64,000 nucleotides of DNA from Symsagittifera roscoffensis (Eukaryota; Xenacoelomorpha; Acoela; Convolutidae), in assembly GCF_963678635.1 (NCBI RefSeq), contig NC_087065.1, positions 72,923,345-72,987,344 on the forward strand, given 5' to 3'. The notes under the pieces are model-generated. The model ran no database searches and was not told where the DNA came from. It worked only from the letters and a program-made list of their open reading frames with translations. Position 1 is the stretch's first letter. Every line of letters begins with the position of its first letter. This document shows, piece after piece, positions 13,440-25,344 of the stretch. The position numbers and the translations under genes are program-made.

Positions 13440-14060
13440 TATACTCTGATTTTATAGTCACTAAATTTTAGTAATTTCGATTTACTAAGTTGCTTGAGTC
13501 CATTTTTTGAGAACAAATTTGAGGAACTACGATGATGCGAGGATAATTCGATATGCAGAGAGGACTGGGCATGATCAAATTGCAATGCAAGCTGTGAGAA
13601 AGTAGTAGGGAGTGTCACGTAGGGGCTGCCATTTGTGCGGTCGGAGAGGACGTAACACTCCAAATCTGGAAGTGACAGTGCGCATTATTGGGCGCTAGTA
13701 AGTGGGTTGAACCAAGCAACTGTTCAGGTGAAAGGAAGTAAGTGTGCTTCAAGTAAGGGCAAACTGGACCTTTCGCAAGGATTTCTCAGCAGGAAGGGCA
13801 GGATTTTTCTTTCATTGTTCAACAATTTGTGATGCAAGAAGACGGCTTTATTGTGGTTACAGATTGCACTGATCAAGTGGGCTGTTTTCTCTGGGCGTGG
13901 TTTCTTTCTCTTTAAAAGCCGTAAACACCGGGATTTATTTCTGTCTGATCAGCATTGTTCTCTTATGGTGTTCCATCTTGTCTTGGGATCAGACCATTTC
14001 GTGGTCACAAAGAATATTCGAGGCGAGCCAATTTCAAGGCATTGTCAAAACTGGTTAAAC
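13440..14060 (+). repeat. Repeat B, partial copy B0
   Basis: It aligns with about 15060-15530 of B1 and 17380-17850 of B2. Shared landmarks are the GGGCATGATCAAATTGCAATGCA block (13565-13590), a donor-like TTCAG/GTGAAA at 13727/13728, and the GGAAGGGCAGGATTTTTCTTT block. It lacks the region matching the two short exons of B1 and B2, so the unit is truncated on its 5' side. Confidence 0.6.
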
Positions 14061-14329
14061 TCAATGTGAACTAGCAATCGCAAACTAACTTTTGAAAAGG
14101 TTATTAATTAAGTGGTACTTTTGTGATGGTTACTTTGTCAGTTCTTTTTTTTCATTTTCTCGAGTAATATCTTCAGCTATCACTATCTCGTCTCAAACAA
14201 CACTTCAAAGCACAGATTCAATCAAAGTCTCTAACCAAGCCTAATTAATCGTGGTTGCTCCGACTATCAACAGGTTAGCAGGCTTTGGGTCCAGATTTCC
14301 ATTTTTTTCTGTATTCATTTTTCTTATAG

Positions 14330-16060
14330 CGTTTGGTTAGCAGTCTTGGTTTTGATGATGAAGTCGTTAAAAACCATGGGCACTTGGACAGTTTTTGGTA
14401 AACTACAACCTCACAAGGTTTCTCCTAGACACTGAAAACCGTCTGTGAAGTGAGATGTGATGTAACAAGTTCATATTTTTTGATAAATTTTTTATTAGCG
14501 TTTGGCTAGCAGCCTATAGCAATAATATAATTGAAACTGTTGGCCTGCAGTGAAATGTCTGCAAATTTTTCCTTTTGGTCGACGATGTTTGTGGCGCTGA
14601 TGCACAAGAAGGGCCTGTTTAGGATAGTGATGGTCAAGGATCATATGTCAGAGCGTGATCATTTTCGACCAGAGAGTTCGAAACCTGATCAGAGGGCAGC
14701 TTACAACTTCAAGATGCAGGAGCGTGTAGTAGTGATTCAGCACAGGTAAGACAATTGAAACACTGTATTGTCTCATCTGGCACTCTTCTTAAAAAACACC
14801 ATTATTTTACATAAAGTACTACTGCGTGTGATGAGACCGCTAGGAAGATCGGACAGAGACATGAAAGCTTCTTCGAAAAAAGTTGTTCAGTGTAGGGAGG
14901 ACAAGGGTGGTCATCCTAGTAAGCCAGCTCACGGAGAAAAAAAAACTGATGACCATTTTGTTTGCAGCAAAGAGCTAATGACCCGGTTGAGCGGAACTGG
15001 AGAAGCAATCTTTGAAACACTCTTCAATACTCAGGTGATTAATGGAAAGCCTGACAGCTATGATTAATCTGTGATGCAAGAGAGCTTTCAACCAGCCAAT
15101 AAACTTTCTGATCTGCGCACTTGGTGGAGAATCTGCAATGTCCCGAGGAAGACTCGATGTGAAAAAGAACTAGGCATGGTCAAATAACTATGCACGCTGT
15201 AAGAAAGAAAAAAAGTGCTTGAAATAGTGGCTGCTGCCTGTGCAACCAAAAGTACAAAAGACGAGGGACTGCAAGTCGTGAAGTGACTAAGGGAAATCTG
15301 CTTCTCGAGCAATCGGGTCGAAATAAGCAGGTGAGTCAGATGCAAAAAAAAACAGTTTTTTTTTCAAATTTGAGCAAAACAGAAATTTCACGAGGGACAG
15401 CAAACAGGGGAGGGTAGTGTCCTTCAGTTGCCCTTGAAAGAAATTATCGCTTTATAGATACATATTTCAAGGATCGTGTGTTTTGCGACAGGGTTATCTT
15501 CTTTAGCTTTTAGAGGTTGAACAAAAGGAGAAACTTGAAGAATTACAACGGCAATTTGCAAGGATTATGGTTAAAAGATCTGTTGAAGTAGAGTTTAACG
15601 ACTGCCATGATGCTGTGATTAGCTAAGCTTTCTAGTGATTATTTTTGTGGGGCAACAGTATGAACTTGATGAGTGTGAGCTTAAAGTTGCAAGAAATTCA
15701 AGCTTCAGTTTTGCCTCAGAGACTCGATCACTCTAATGGCGAAGACAAAGCGGGATACTTGTGATTAAAAGCTGAAGCACCGCAAATACAACTAGGGCAC
15801 CTCAACAAGCACGATTTTTCATGAATTATTAATGCGGAAGAGCTAGATTTCTGCAAATTGTAATTCGAAGTTGTGAGCTTGAATTGGGCATCGAACTTTT
15901 TGCGAACTGACAATGGAGATTAAGTTTGTCAAATGCATTTAGAAGGTTTTTTTTATAAATAAAACCCCCGATGAGCGAGAAATTAAATTTCCCATTACCC
16001 TTGAACTGATTGATGTAGCAGCACGCTAAAACAGAGTGATTGACGAAATGAATCACTAGT
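14330..16060 (+). repeat. Repeat B, copy B1, with exon-like segments
   Basis: It aligns with B2 (16670-18510) along its length, with about 2.34 kb between equivalent points. It carries two exon-like segments (14551-14745 and 14968-15034) bounded by AG and GT. Sequence between the exons has drifted with indels, while the exons have not changed length. A third conserved stretch ends at a donor-like AAGCAG/GTGAGT (15330/15331), but its reading frame is interrupted in every copy. Confidence 0.7.
14551..15034 (+). pseudogene. Two-exon coding remnant in B1
   Basis: Exon one is 14551-14745 (195 nt) after TGGCCTGCAG and before GTAAGA. Exon two is 14968-15034 (67 nt) after TTTTGTTTGCAG and before GTGATT. 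Exon one starts with one base of a codon and ends with two. Exon two supplies the missing base and ends in phase 0, so the two join in frame. The product contains KGLFRIVMVKDHMSE, SKPDQRAAYNF, ERVVVIQ and ELMTRLSGTGEAI. I do not recognise the family. The matching pair in B2 has the same lengths and phases, and several differences are silent (for example in the VVVIQ codons). No upstream exon or complete gene can be assembled, so this may be a relic, or part of a real multi-exon gene with duplicated exons. Confidence 0.45.
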
Positions 16061-16669
16061 GGACGCTAAACTACCGAAACTGTTCTAAGTGCAAGCACTG
16101 TCGACAGCAGTGAAGGCTTCAAAACTCAGCAACGAAGCACTAAAATAAACCATCAGAACTGTGCTATTTGCATGTATTTTTAAACCTGGTGATCTATCTG
16201 GAACAAAACACAGACGAAAAACAGATTCAAAGAGTGGGAACAGCAAGTTCATTGGTTAAGATGAGGAAAGCACAGCTTACTTGTTAATGGATATTGAGAT
16301 AAGACGATTGATTCGGACAAAAAGGGTGATATTCAAGATGGACACAATTCCAGGCAACTTAATGGTCGGAAATGATTCATTGTAAACCTGGAGAGCGCTC
16401 TGATTTTGAAAATTCTCAGCACGACGACAACAAGCGCATCAACTGAAGAAGGTGATGCTGCAAGTCCAGTGGGTGCTACTGGAAGGACTCGGACGACGAG
16501 GAGATAGTAGAACCTCAGTCTACTGAGCATACAGTGGTGACGAAGCCATTAAGGACGCGTATCAGAACCGTTCGCTATGGTCTGTTCAACTGTTCTATCG
16601 TCACAAACTGAGATCCAAGAACTAAAGGCAAAACAGAAGCATTGACTGGACCCGAGACGAAGCAGATAC

Positions 16670-18510
16670 TGGCAGCTTTGGTTTTCATAATGAAGTCTCT
16701 AGACACGGTGGGAACTAGAACAACTTTCAATAGACTATAACCTCACAAGATTTCTTCTAAGCAATTGATTCCGGCTGTGCAGCGAAATGCGATGGATCAA
16801 AAAGAATGGTTCAGATTTTTCTTGATTTTGTTAGCGCTTGACTAGCAGCCTACAGCAACGATTTAATTGAAACTGTTGGCATGCAGTGAAAATTCTGAAT
16901 TTTTTTTTGCTTCTTCGACGATGTGTGGGGTGCCGATGCACATCAAGGGCCTGTTTAGGATAGTGATGGTCAAGGATCAACTGTCAGAGTGTGAGCCTAT
17001 TCAATCGGAGACTTCGAAACCTGATCAGAGGGCAACCTACGACTTTGGGATGCAGGATCGTGTGGTAGTCATCCAGCAGAGGTAAGGCAGTCGAAACACC
17101 GTATAGTCTCATCTGGCTTCTCATAGCTAGGACGATCTGACGAAGGCCTGAGAGCTGCTTCAAGAAACGTTGCTTAATGTAGGGAGGCCAACGGTTGGCA
17201 ACCTTGTAATGCAGCTAACGGATCTCCGTCTGGAGTCAGAGGAAAAGCTTGTTGTCCAATTTGTTTGCAGCCAAGAGCTGATGACCCGGTTGAGCGAAAA
17301 TGGAGAAGCAATCTCTGAAACACTTTTAAATACTCTGGTGAGTAACAGAAAGCCTGACAGCTGTTACCTTTTTTTTGATGCAAGAGAGCTTTCAACCAGC
17401 CAAAAAATTTTCAGAGCTGCGAACCTGGTGGAGGATCTGCAATTTTACGAGTAAGACTTGATGTGAAAAAGAACTAGGCATGGTCATATAGCCAAGCACG
17501 CTCTGACAAACAAAAAAGGTAGATTGAAGTACTGACTGCTGCGAGTGAAATTGAAGGTAAAAAAAGCGAGGGACTGCATGTCTTAAAGCGACTGTGGACA
17601 ACCTGCTCCTTAAGAACTTTTGTTGAAAGAAGCAGGTGAATCAGGCGCAGAGAAGCAAGGTTGTTTCAAATTGAAGCAACCTAGAGTTTGCACAAGGTAC
17701 CGCAAGCAGCGTAGGGCAGTGTTTTTCAGTTGCTGTCCAACAAGTGCAATGAAAAAAACTACCCCTTATAGATACACAATGAAATGGTTTTGTTTTTTGT
17801 GTCAGGGCTGGTTTTTTTTAGATTTGCAAGGTGGAACAAAGAGACAAATTTGAAGAAAACTAACGGCACTCTGTGAGGATTATGGGCAAAGGATTAGAGC
17901 AAAGACTGCCAGGATTAGAGCAAAGAGTAGAGCAAAGACTTCCATGATACTGTGATGATACTGTCCAGTGTCGAGCTGCGGTATAAACTTTATAAAGGCG
18001 ACCTTGGTGGTGGCTTGAACTTCAAGCATCAATTTTGCATCAGAGACTTCTCATCTACTAGCATTAGATGGCAAGGTTTTCCTACCAGAGTCCAAAACCA
18101 GGACTACACCGATGACTCTAGTTGCGAACACAAAGCGGATAACAGAGATGCAAGGCTGTGGCATTGAAAAACACAACACAAACAAGACACCTCAACAAGC
18201 ATGATCTTTCATCAATTGTTTTTGTGGGAGGTCTAGAGTTCTGCAAAGTGTGAACTGCTTCCAAGTTGCATGAAAAGCCACAGAGGCGGACAGCAGAGCA
18301 TCAACAGTAGACCACTGGGTCTTCAGTGACATCCAGTGGTTTTTCAAAGTTGTGCGCTTCAATTGGGCATCGAAGTTTTTGCGAACTGACAATGGAGATG
18401 AAGTTTGTTAAATGCTTTTCGAATGTTTTTTTTTGTTCACAACCACAGGTGAGCAAGAAAATACAGTTACCTCTCAAATGAATGATGTAGCAGCACGCCA
18501 CAACTAAACA
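16670..18510 (+). repeat. Repeat B, copy B2, with exon-like segments
   Basis: It is the direct duplicate of B1. The alignment continues past the exons through the ATTGGGCATCGAA..TTTTTGCGAACTGACAATGGAGAT block (about 18370-18400, against 15880-15920) to GATGTAGCAGCACGC (18483, against 16012). Unlike B1 it has an insertion at about 18230-18340. Confidence 0.7.
16887..17337 (+). pseudogene. Two-exon coding remnant in B2
   Basis: Exon one is 16887-17081 (195 nt) after TGGCATGCAG and before GTAAGG. Exon two is 17271-17337 (67 nt) after TTTGTTTGCAG and before GTGAGT. Lengths and phases match the B1 pair exactly although the intron between them differs in length (189 nt here, 222 nt in B1). Residues shared with B1 include KGLFRIVMVKD, SKPDQRA.Y, the RVVVIQ core and ELMTRLS..GEAI.ETL. 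The family is unknown to me. Downstream sequence in the same orientation (about 17385-17635) is homologous among B0, B1 and B2 but contains stops in all frames. Confidence 0.45.
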
Positions 18511-18599
18511 CTGGATTCCGGCTGCAAAGCCAGATGAGATTGATTGAGTAGAGTGGTTCAAAACCCCATATGAAGCGAAAAAATTCATGTGAGTCCAAG

Positions 18600-19920
18600 G
18601 GTGATTTTTCGACGAGAAATTTGCTCCGACTTGTAAAGCCTAAACGAAGGCACAAAATGATCAGGTGATTCAAAAAAGGACTCTGGAAGCAGTTTTCCTC
18701 AACCATCGTCTACCAGAGGCAGTTCACGTAGAGGAATCAGACTGGTTCAACAGCATTGACAACCAGGTGTGCTTGCTGCAACGAGGCCTATATTGGTGTG
18801 CGGCAGGCGAGAAGAGACTGCTATCGGAACAATTTTCTACACGGGTTAGTGTTTACTAGAAGCATCAACGTCTTCTTCTCGTTCACGAGGAGGTGGTCAG
18901 ACGATCCAATGATCGATGTGCAGGTTCGAGAGATGACAACATCCTTGGATGCAGATGTCAAAACGAAGTTGACAAGATGAGGGCCCGTATCCCTATTTGC
19001 ATACGATAGATGACAGAGCACCATTTGTTTTATCTCCTGGAAAGGCAGATAAAAAAGAAATATTGGTCAGTAACAGTGAATCAAAATCGCTACATCGTTG
19101 ATTGATTGGAGCGTTTTGGCTTAAATGACTGCAAACCAAAGCTAACATCCGCGCACATCAGCGCACATTGTCAAACGACTGCCCTGCAGCCAAAAATGCA
19201 CAAAAAACGACTGCCCTGCAGCCAGATCAGTATCGAAGAAGGAATGCATTGAACCTGGATACTTCACCAAGAAGGCTGCGGAGTGTAGGCAGTTTGTGCG
19301 CTCATTTTTTGTACATAACTAACAAAAAAAGGCCGGTTGTTCTAGCTACTCTGCTTCAACTTTCTCTTTTTCTGGAAAAATCAGGCAATACAAATTGCAC
19401 TGTGTTCCTGCAAAAATGGTTCTTCATTGCAAAAAGGCGGAAAATGACATGGAGATGATGATGTATAACTACAGGGACACGCAGATAGTAAATAGGCTGT
19501 ATATGGGACGGTATCAGGTCAATTACTGGATTTCATCAGCAGAAGACAGGGGCAGCAATCGATTGAAGCACCCAACTACATCCCTATCTATCAGTGAAAC
19601 TGAATACCAAGCGCTGAGAATCATCTATTTCCACGATCACTACTTGATGACGGGCCAACATTCATCAAGGAAGACAACCAGAGATGCATCAAAAAGAGCA
19701 AGAGTCCTTTCGTGCACAAGCGAACGAAGCACACTGTTTTGAAATACAGTTTTGGCTAAGAGCGAATTGAAGATGGACCATTCGAACTTCAGTTCTCTAC
19801 TGCCCAGATCATGGAAGCCGACTTGTTAAAAAAAGCCCTGAGCAAGGCTAATCTGGATCAATGTTACTCAAAGTTGAAAAAACTCTGATGAGGACAAGTA
19901 GTGATTGCAATCTAATCAAT
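18600..19920 (+). pseudogene. Decayed coding-like stretch of unknown identity
   Basis: Several short frames with ordinary amino-acid composition follow B2: a Cys-containing one at 18756-18980 (TTRCACCNEAYIGV), one around 19195-19310 (ECIEPGYF..KKAAECRQFV), and the frame 19395-19742 with NYRDTQIVNRLYMGRYQ. One more ends at the TGA near 19887 and contains AQIMEADLLKKALSKANLD. They lie in different frames with stops between them, and I could not connect them by splice sites. They may be 3' exons of whatever gene the B units derive from. That is inference from position and orientation only. Confidence 0.25.
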
Positions 19921-20574
19921 GTGTGAGTAATTATTTAACTAAATTGTCAAGTCATAATTATATTTTTCTCAATTCAATCTTCAACAGCCACTTTTTCGTC
20001 TCAATCTTGATTAGAAACTTCAGATTCAAACTGAACCCTTTAATCATGTTGCTTTATCTCTGAACTTTAGCTCTTTGATCTCTTTCGGCGAGCTGTTTTC
20101 CATCGTCAAATCAAAAACAAGTGCTGTTTGTTGTGGATAATATTTTTTGTAGATGTTTCCTTCGTCGCAGTAGTCACGCTAGTTTAAGATGGCAAAAGTA
20201 TATAGTCGCTTTTTTATCAAGATTTTTTTTATCATGCAGAAAGTGAACAACAAGATGTTGATCTTGATCATATCACAATTGAGAAACCAGAAATTATTTC
20301 TGTGCGTTAATAAGTCAGATGTGGGGTACGTGTAAAAACAGTAAACTTTTGTGCTCTGATTGAATAACTTACGGCAGTTTATAAGAAAAAACAGTTTATT
20401 GAAAGGAATAAAAAATGGTATGCTGTCTCAAATTGATCAACATTTGGACATTATTCAGATACGATTTCATTTGAATCCTTCAACAATTAATCGCAAGTTA
20501 AAAATTTTAGCGCAATTTGAAAGTCTCCCAATGAATCGTCCTAGATATTCAATTATCAACCGTTCCGTACGCTT
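19921..20574. other. Anonymous AT-rich stretch
   Basis: Nothing recognisable between the decayed coding-like stretch and the satellite block. Confidence 0.5.
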
Positions 20575-20606
20575 CCCGGGCTGAGGTGTTCGACTCATGA
20601 TTTGAC
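20575..20606 (+). repeat. Terminal-repeat-like motif at the left edge of the satellite
   Basis: It begins CCCGGGCTGAGGTGTTCGAC and continues CTCATGATTTGAC. The same motif occurs inverted at about 25583-25615 and, in degenerate form, directly at 25345-25376. Its inner half is the reverse complement of the satellite core that follows. Confidence 0.6.
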
Positions 20607-20646
20607 CGACACAGTCGAACGGAGTCCGATTTTTATCGCAAATTAT

Positions 20647-23600
20647 TAGGGTCGAACGAACACTGTAGTCAAACAAAGTCGAATCATGGGTCGAACAGGA
20701 TCGAATCATGAGTCAAACAGGGTCGAATCAAGAGTCGAACAGGGTCAAATCATGAGTCGATCAGGGTCGAATCATGAGTCGAACATGGTCGATAGAGTCA
20801 AACAGGGTCGAATCATGAGTCGAACAGGGTCGAATCATGGGTCGAACAGGGTCGAATCATGAGTCGAACACGGTCGAATCATGAGTCGATCACTGTCTAA
20901 TCATGGGTCGAACAGGGTGGAATCATGAGTCGAACAGGGTGGAATCATGAGTCGAACACGGTCGAATCATGAGTCGAAGAGGGTCGAATCATGAGTCGAA
21001 CAGGGTCGAATCATGTTTCGAACAGGGTCGAATCATGAGCCGATCAGGGTCGAATCATGAGTCGAACAGAGTCGAATCATGAGTCGAACAGGGTCGAATC
21101 TCGAGTCGAACAGGGTCGAATCATGAGTCAATCAGGGTCGAATCTTGAGTCGAACAGGGTCAAACCATGAGTCGAAAACGGTCGAATCATGTGTCCAACA
21201 GAGTCGAATCATGAGTCGAAGAGGGTGGAATCATGAGTCGAACAGGGTGGAATCATGAGTCGAACACGGTCGAATCATGAGTCGAAGAGGGTCGAATCAT
21301 GAGTCGAACAGGGTCGAATCATGATTCGAACAGGGTCGAATCTTGAGCCGATCAGGGTCGAATCATGAGTCGAACAGAGTCGAATCATGAGTCGAACAGG
21401 GTCGAATCTCGAGTCGAACATGGTCGAATCATGAGTCAATCAGGGTCGAATCTTGAGTCGAACAGGGTCGAACCATGAGTCAAAAACGTTCAAATCATGT
21501 GTCCAACAGAGTCGAATCATGAGTCGAAGAGGGTCGAATCATGAGTCGAACAGGGTCGAATCATGATTCGAACAGGGTCGAATCATGAGCCGATCAGGGT
21601 CGAATCATGAGTCGAACAGAGTCGAATCATGAGTCGAACAGGGTCGAATCTCGAGTCGAACAGGGTCGAATCATAAGTCAATCAGTGTCGAATCTTGAGT
21701 CGAACAGGGTCAAACCATGAGTCGAAAACGGTCGAATCATGTGTCCAACAGAGTCGAATCATGAGTCGAAGAGGGTCGAATCATGAGTCGAACAGGGTCG
21801 AATCATGATTCGAACAGGGTCGAATCATGAGTCGAACAGGGTCGAATCTCGAGTCGAACAGGGTCGAATCATGAGTCAATCAGGGTCGAATCTTGAGTCG
21901 AACAGGGTCGAACCATGAGTCGAAAACGGTCGAATCATGTGTCCAACAGGGTCGAATCTTGAGCCGATCAGGGTCGAATCATGAGTCGAACAGAGTCGAA
22001 TCATGAGTCGAACAGGGTCGAATCTCGAGTCGAACATGGTCGAATCATGAGTCAATCAGGGTCGAATCTTGAGTCGAACAGGGTCGAACCATGAGTCAAA
22101 AACGTTCAAATCATGTGTCCAACAGAGTCGAATCATGAGTCGAAGAGGGTCGAATCATGAGTCGAACAGGGTCGAATCATGATTCGAACAGGGTCGAATC
22201 ATGATTCGAACAGGGTCGAATCTTGAGCCGATCAGGGTCGAATCATGAGTCGAACAGAGTCGAATCATGAGTCGAACAGGGTCGAATCTCGAGTCGAACA
22301 TGGTCGAATCATGAGTCAATCAGGGTCGAATCTTGAGTCGAACAGGGTCGAACCATGAGTCAAAAACGTTCAAATCATGTGTCCAACAGAGTCGAATCAT
22401 GAGTCGAAGAGGGTCGAATCATGAGTCGAACAGGGTCGAATCATGATTCGAACAGGGTCGAATCATGAGCCGATCAGGGTCGAATCATGAGTCGAACAGA
22501 GTCGAATCATGAGTCGAACAGGGTCGAATCTCGAGTCGAACAGGGTCGAATCATAAGTCAATCAGGGTCGAATCTTGAGTCGAACAGGGTCAAACCATGA
22601 GTCGAAAACGGTCGAATCATGTGTCCAACAGAGTCGAATCATGAGTCGAAGAGGCTGGAATCATGAGTCGAACAGGGTGGAATCATGAGTCGAACACGGT
22701 CGAATCATGAGTCGAAGAGGGTCGAATCATGAGTCGAACAGGGTCGAATCATGATTCGAACAGAGTCGAATCATGAGTCGAACAGGGTCGAATCTCGAGT
22801 CGAACAGGGTCAAACCATGAGTCGAAAACGGTCGAATCATGTGTCCAACAGAGTCGAATCATGAGTCGAAGAGGCTGGAATCATGAGTCGAACAGGGTGG
22901 AATCATGAGTCGAACACGGTCGAATCATGAGTCGAAGAGGGTCGAATCTTGAGCCGATCAGGGTCGAATCATGAGTCGAACAGAGTCGAATCATGAGTCG
23001 AACAGGGTCGAATCTCGAGTCGAACATGGTCGAATCATGAGTCAATCAGGGTCGAATCTTGAGTCGAACAGGGTCGAACCATGAGTCAAAAACGTTCAAA
23101 TCATGTGTCCAACAGAGTCGAATCATGAGTCGAAGAGGGTCGAATCATGAGTCGAACAGGGTCGAATCATGATTCGAACAGGGTCGAATCATGAGCCGAT
23201 CAGGGTCGAATCATGAGTCGATCAGAGTCGAATCATGAGTCGAACAGGGTCGAATCTCGAGTCGAACAGGGTCGAATCATGAGTCAATCAGGGTCGAATC
23301 TTGAGTCGAACAGGGTCGAACCATGAGTCGAAAACGGTCGAATCATGTGTCCAACAGAGTCGCATCATGAGTCGAACAGGGTCAAATCATGAGTCGAACA
23401 GAGTCGAATCATGAGTCGAACAGGGTCGAATCATGAGTCGAACAGTGTCGAATCATGAACCGAACAGGATCGAATCATGAGTCGATCAGGCTCGAATCAT
23501 GAGTCGAACAGGATCGAATCATGAATCGAACAGAGTGGAATCATGAAACGCACAGGGTCGAATCATGAGACGAACAGGGTCGAATCATGAGTCGAACAGG

Positions 23601-23833
23601 GTCGAATCATGAGTCGAACAGGGTCAAATCATGGGTCGAACAGGGTCTAATCATGGGTCGAATCATTAGTCGAACATTGCCGATAGAGCCGAACAGGGTC
23701 GAATCATTTGTCGAAGACGGTCGAGTCATGAGTTGCACAAAGTCACTACATGGGTTGCACAGAGTCGCAACATTAATTTGGGTCGAGCAAATCGCAACAT
23801 GGGTCGCGCAAAGTCGCAACATGGGTCGCGCAA
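20647..23833. repeat. 22-bp satellite with higher-order structure
   Basis: The monomer is close to GTCGAACAGGGTCGAATCATG plus A (22 bp), repeated about 145 times. A rare variant containing GTGTCCAACA starts at 21191, 21499, 21741, 21939, 22115, 22379, 22621, 22841, 23105 and 23347. The spacings are 308, 242, 198, 176, 264, 242, 220, 264 and 242, all exact multiples of 22. The array is therefore a higher-order repeat of about 11 monomers with unit-number changes, as expected from unequal exchange. Edge monomers are more diverged (GTCGCAACATGGGTCGCGCAAA on the right, about 23760-23833). Open frames across the array are by-products of the repeat. Confidence 0.95.
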
Positions 23834-24728
23834 AGCTTAAGTAATGCAATTTTTGTCGGATTTTTCGCTTGCTTAAGCGTTATACAGATGCAGATTGCAC
23901 AATCATCCAGTATATATTCAATTTTAATGTGCAGTTAGCTTGATCAGCATATTTGCTGATCATATACAGGACCGCCACGAGAAAGCCTACACATGGTCCC
24001 AACGTAAAATATAACCATTTTTTTAAGGCAACAATAAATTCGTTACCACAAAAACTGAAAGCTAGAATCCATCCAAATCAAACATAAATCAGAAAAGTTA
24101 AATGACTATTAACAAAAAAAAGACAACAACTAAGTCAAACACACGTATCACGAAGCAAAAATTAGAAATATTTTTAGGTATCATACGCACGAATTGACTG
24201 TTTCCAAAAAACATTTAAAAAGGTGAAGCACACTCTTCACTCTGCGCCTGCAAAATATAAGAAAACCGATAGAGATTGAAGATTGGTAGATCCAAAATTC
24301 GAAAAATATAGAAATTTTCACCTTCCAAAACCCGAAAAAAATAAGACACGATGCTTTCCACTGAGAGGTCAGAAAAAGTTTTTGTACAGTTTTGAACAAT
24401 CTAACCCAACACTCAGACTCTGAATCAGCCTGCTTCGGAAAAATTTCGCCAAATTTTTTTTATTTTTTTACAAAGACCCAAAATAAAAACGATAAATGTG
24501 ACGTTATCCATTTTTTTGGTACCCTATGCTCGAATCGACTGTTTCCAAAAAATTTAAGAGCATTTGGTGCAGCTGATAAATGAGGAAACTACGAAAAGCT
24601 ATGAGCAAGCTCCATCAAATTCATTATGCGTGTTTTGATTGCACTGAAGATAGGGTCAATTATGTGAACCCACGAAAGTAAAATCAGCTATAGAGATAAG
24701 TTTTAGAAAAATATCGCTGTTGCCCCCT
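23834..24728. other. Anonymous stretch with a short duplicated motif
   Basis: No gene seen. A 40-bp motif ending in GACTGTTTCCAAAAAA occurs at about 24177-24217 and again at about 24519-24560. Confidence 0.5.
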
Positions 24729-24826
24729 TATGGTTTAGAAAGGCGCGCCGCCCCCGCCTTAGTCTGGAAAGTCCCGCCGTCTCCGCTTTGGTCTGGAAAG
24801 TCGCACCGTCTCCTCATTGGTCTTTT
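24729..24826. repeat. GC-rich minisatellite, about 29-bp period
   Basis: Three units in the pattern TTGGTCTGGAAAGTCGCACC-GTCTCC, GC-rich in an AT-rich surrounding. The first unit carries GGCGCGCCGCCCCCGCC. Confidence 0.75.
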
Positions 24827-25051
24827 ACTCCTCATTTTCAGCTCTGATTGATTCATTTAACAGAAATTTTAGGAAATTTTTAGTGTCAGTTACGTCAATC
24901 ACAGTTGAAAACTATTAAAAACACAGTTGAGACGTTGAAAACACCGCTAATTTCTTCGAGTTGTTCGAAATAGAATGGCATACGGTCAATCTTTTTTTCA
25001 TTCGGCTGAGTCCGTTAAAACCTAACTGGCTTGCTTCAAACACTGTCGAGT

Positions 25052-25262
25052 ACTTTATCCTCTAGTCGAGTCGGTCGAAACAACATAGCCAGCTTGGGTC
25101 GAGTCGGTCGCAACATAGTTAGCTTACAGCGAACACAGTCGAAGCCATTTTTTATTTAATCAAATCGGTCATAACATAGCCAAATTGGGTCCAGTCGGTC
25201 AAATCATAGCCATTTTTAAACGAACCGGTCAAAAAACAGCCTTTTTTAGTCTGTTTGATTGA
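25052..25262. repeat. Degenerate tandem repeat, about 30-bp period
   Basis: Roughly seven diverged units share GTCGAGTCGGTC..AACATAGCC. The TCGA-rich wording resembles the 22-bp satellite and the small element that follows, so they may share ancestry. Confidence 0.6.
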
Positions 25263-25344
25263 GACGTAAGTCCAGCAACTCAACCCGGGCTACACAAATC
25301 TACGATGCTCAAATTTGTGGCATTTTTCATTATATTTTGCGGCT

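Noticed and set aside
20647-23833. CRISPR-like array
   Set aside because: The whole 22-bp unit repeats without unique spacers. It is a satellite, and the context is eukaryotic.
20467-23849. Open frames overlapping the satellite as genes
   Set aside because: They are translations of the 22-bp repeat and its edges (Ser/Arg/Val/Glu patterns) on both strands.
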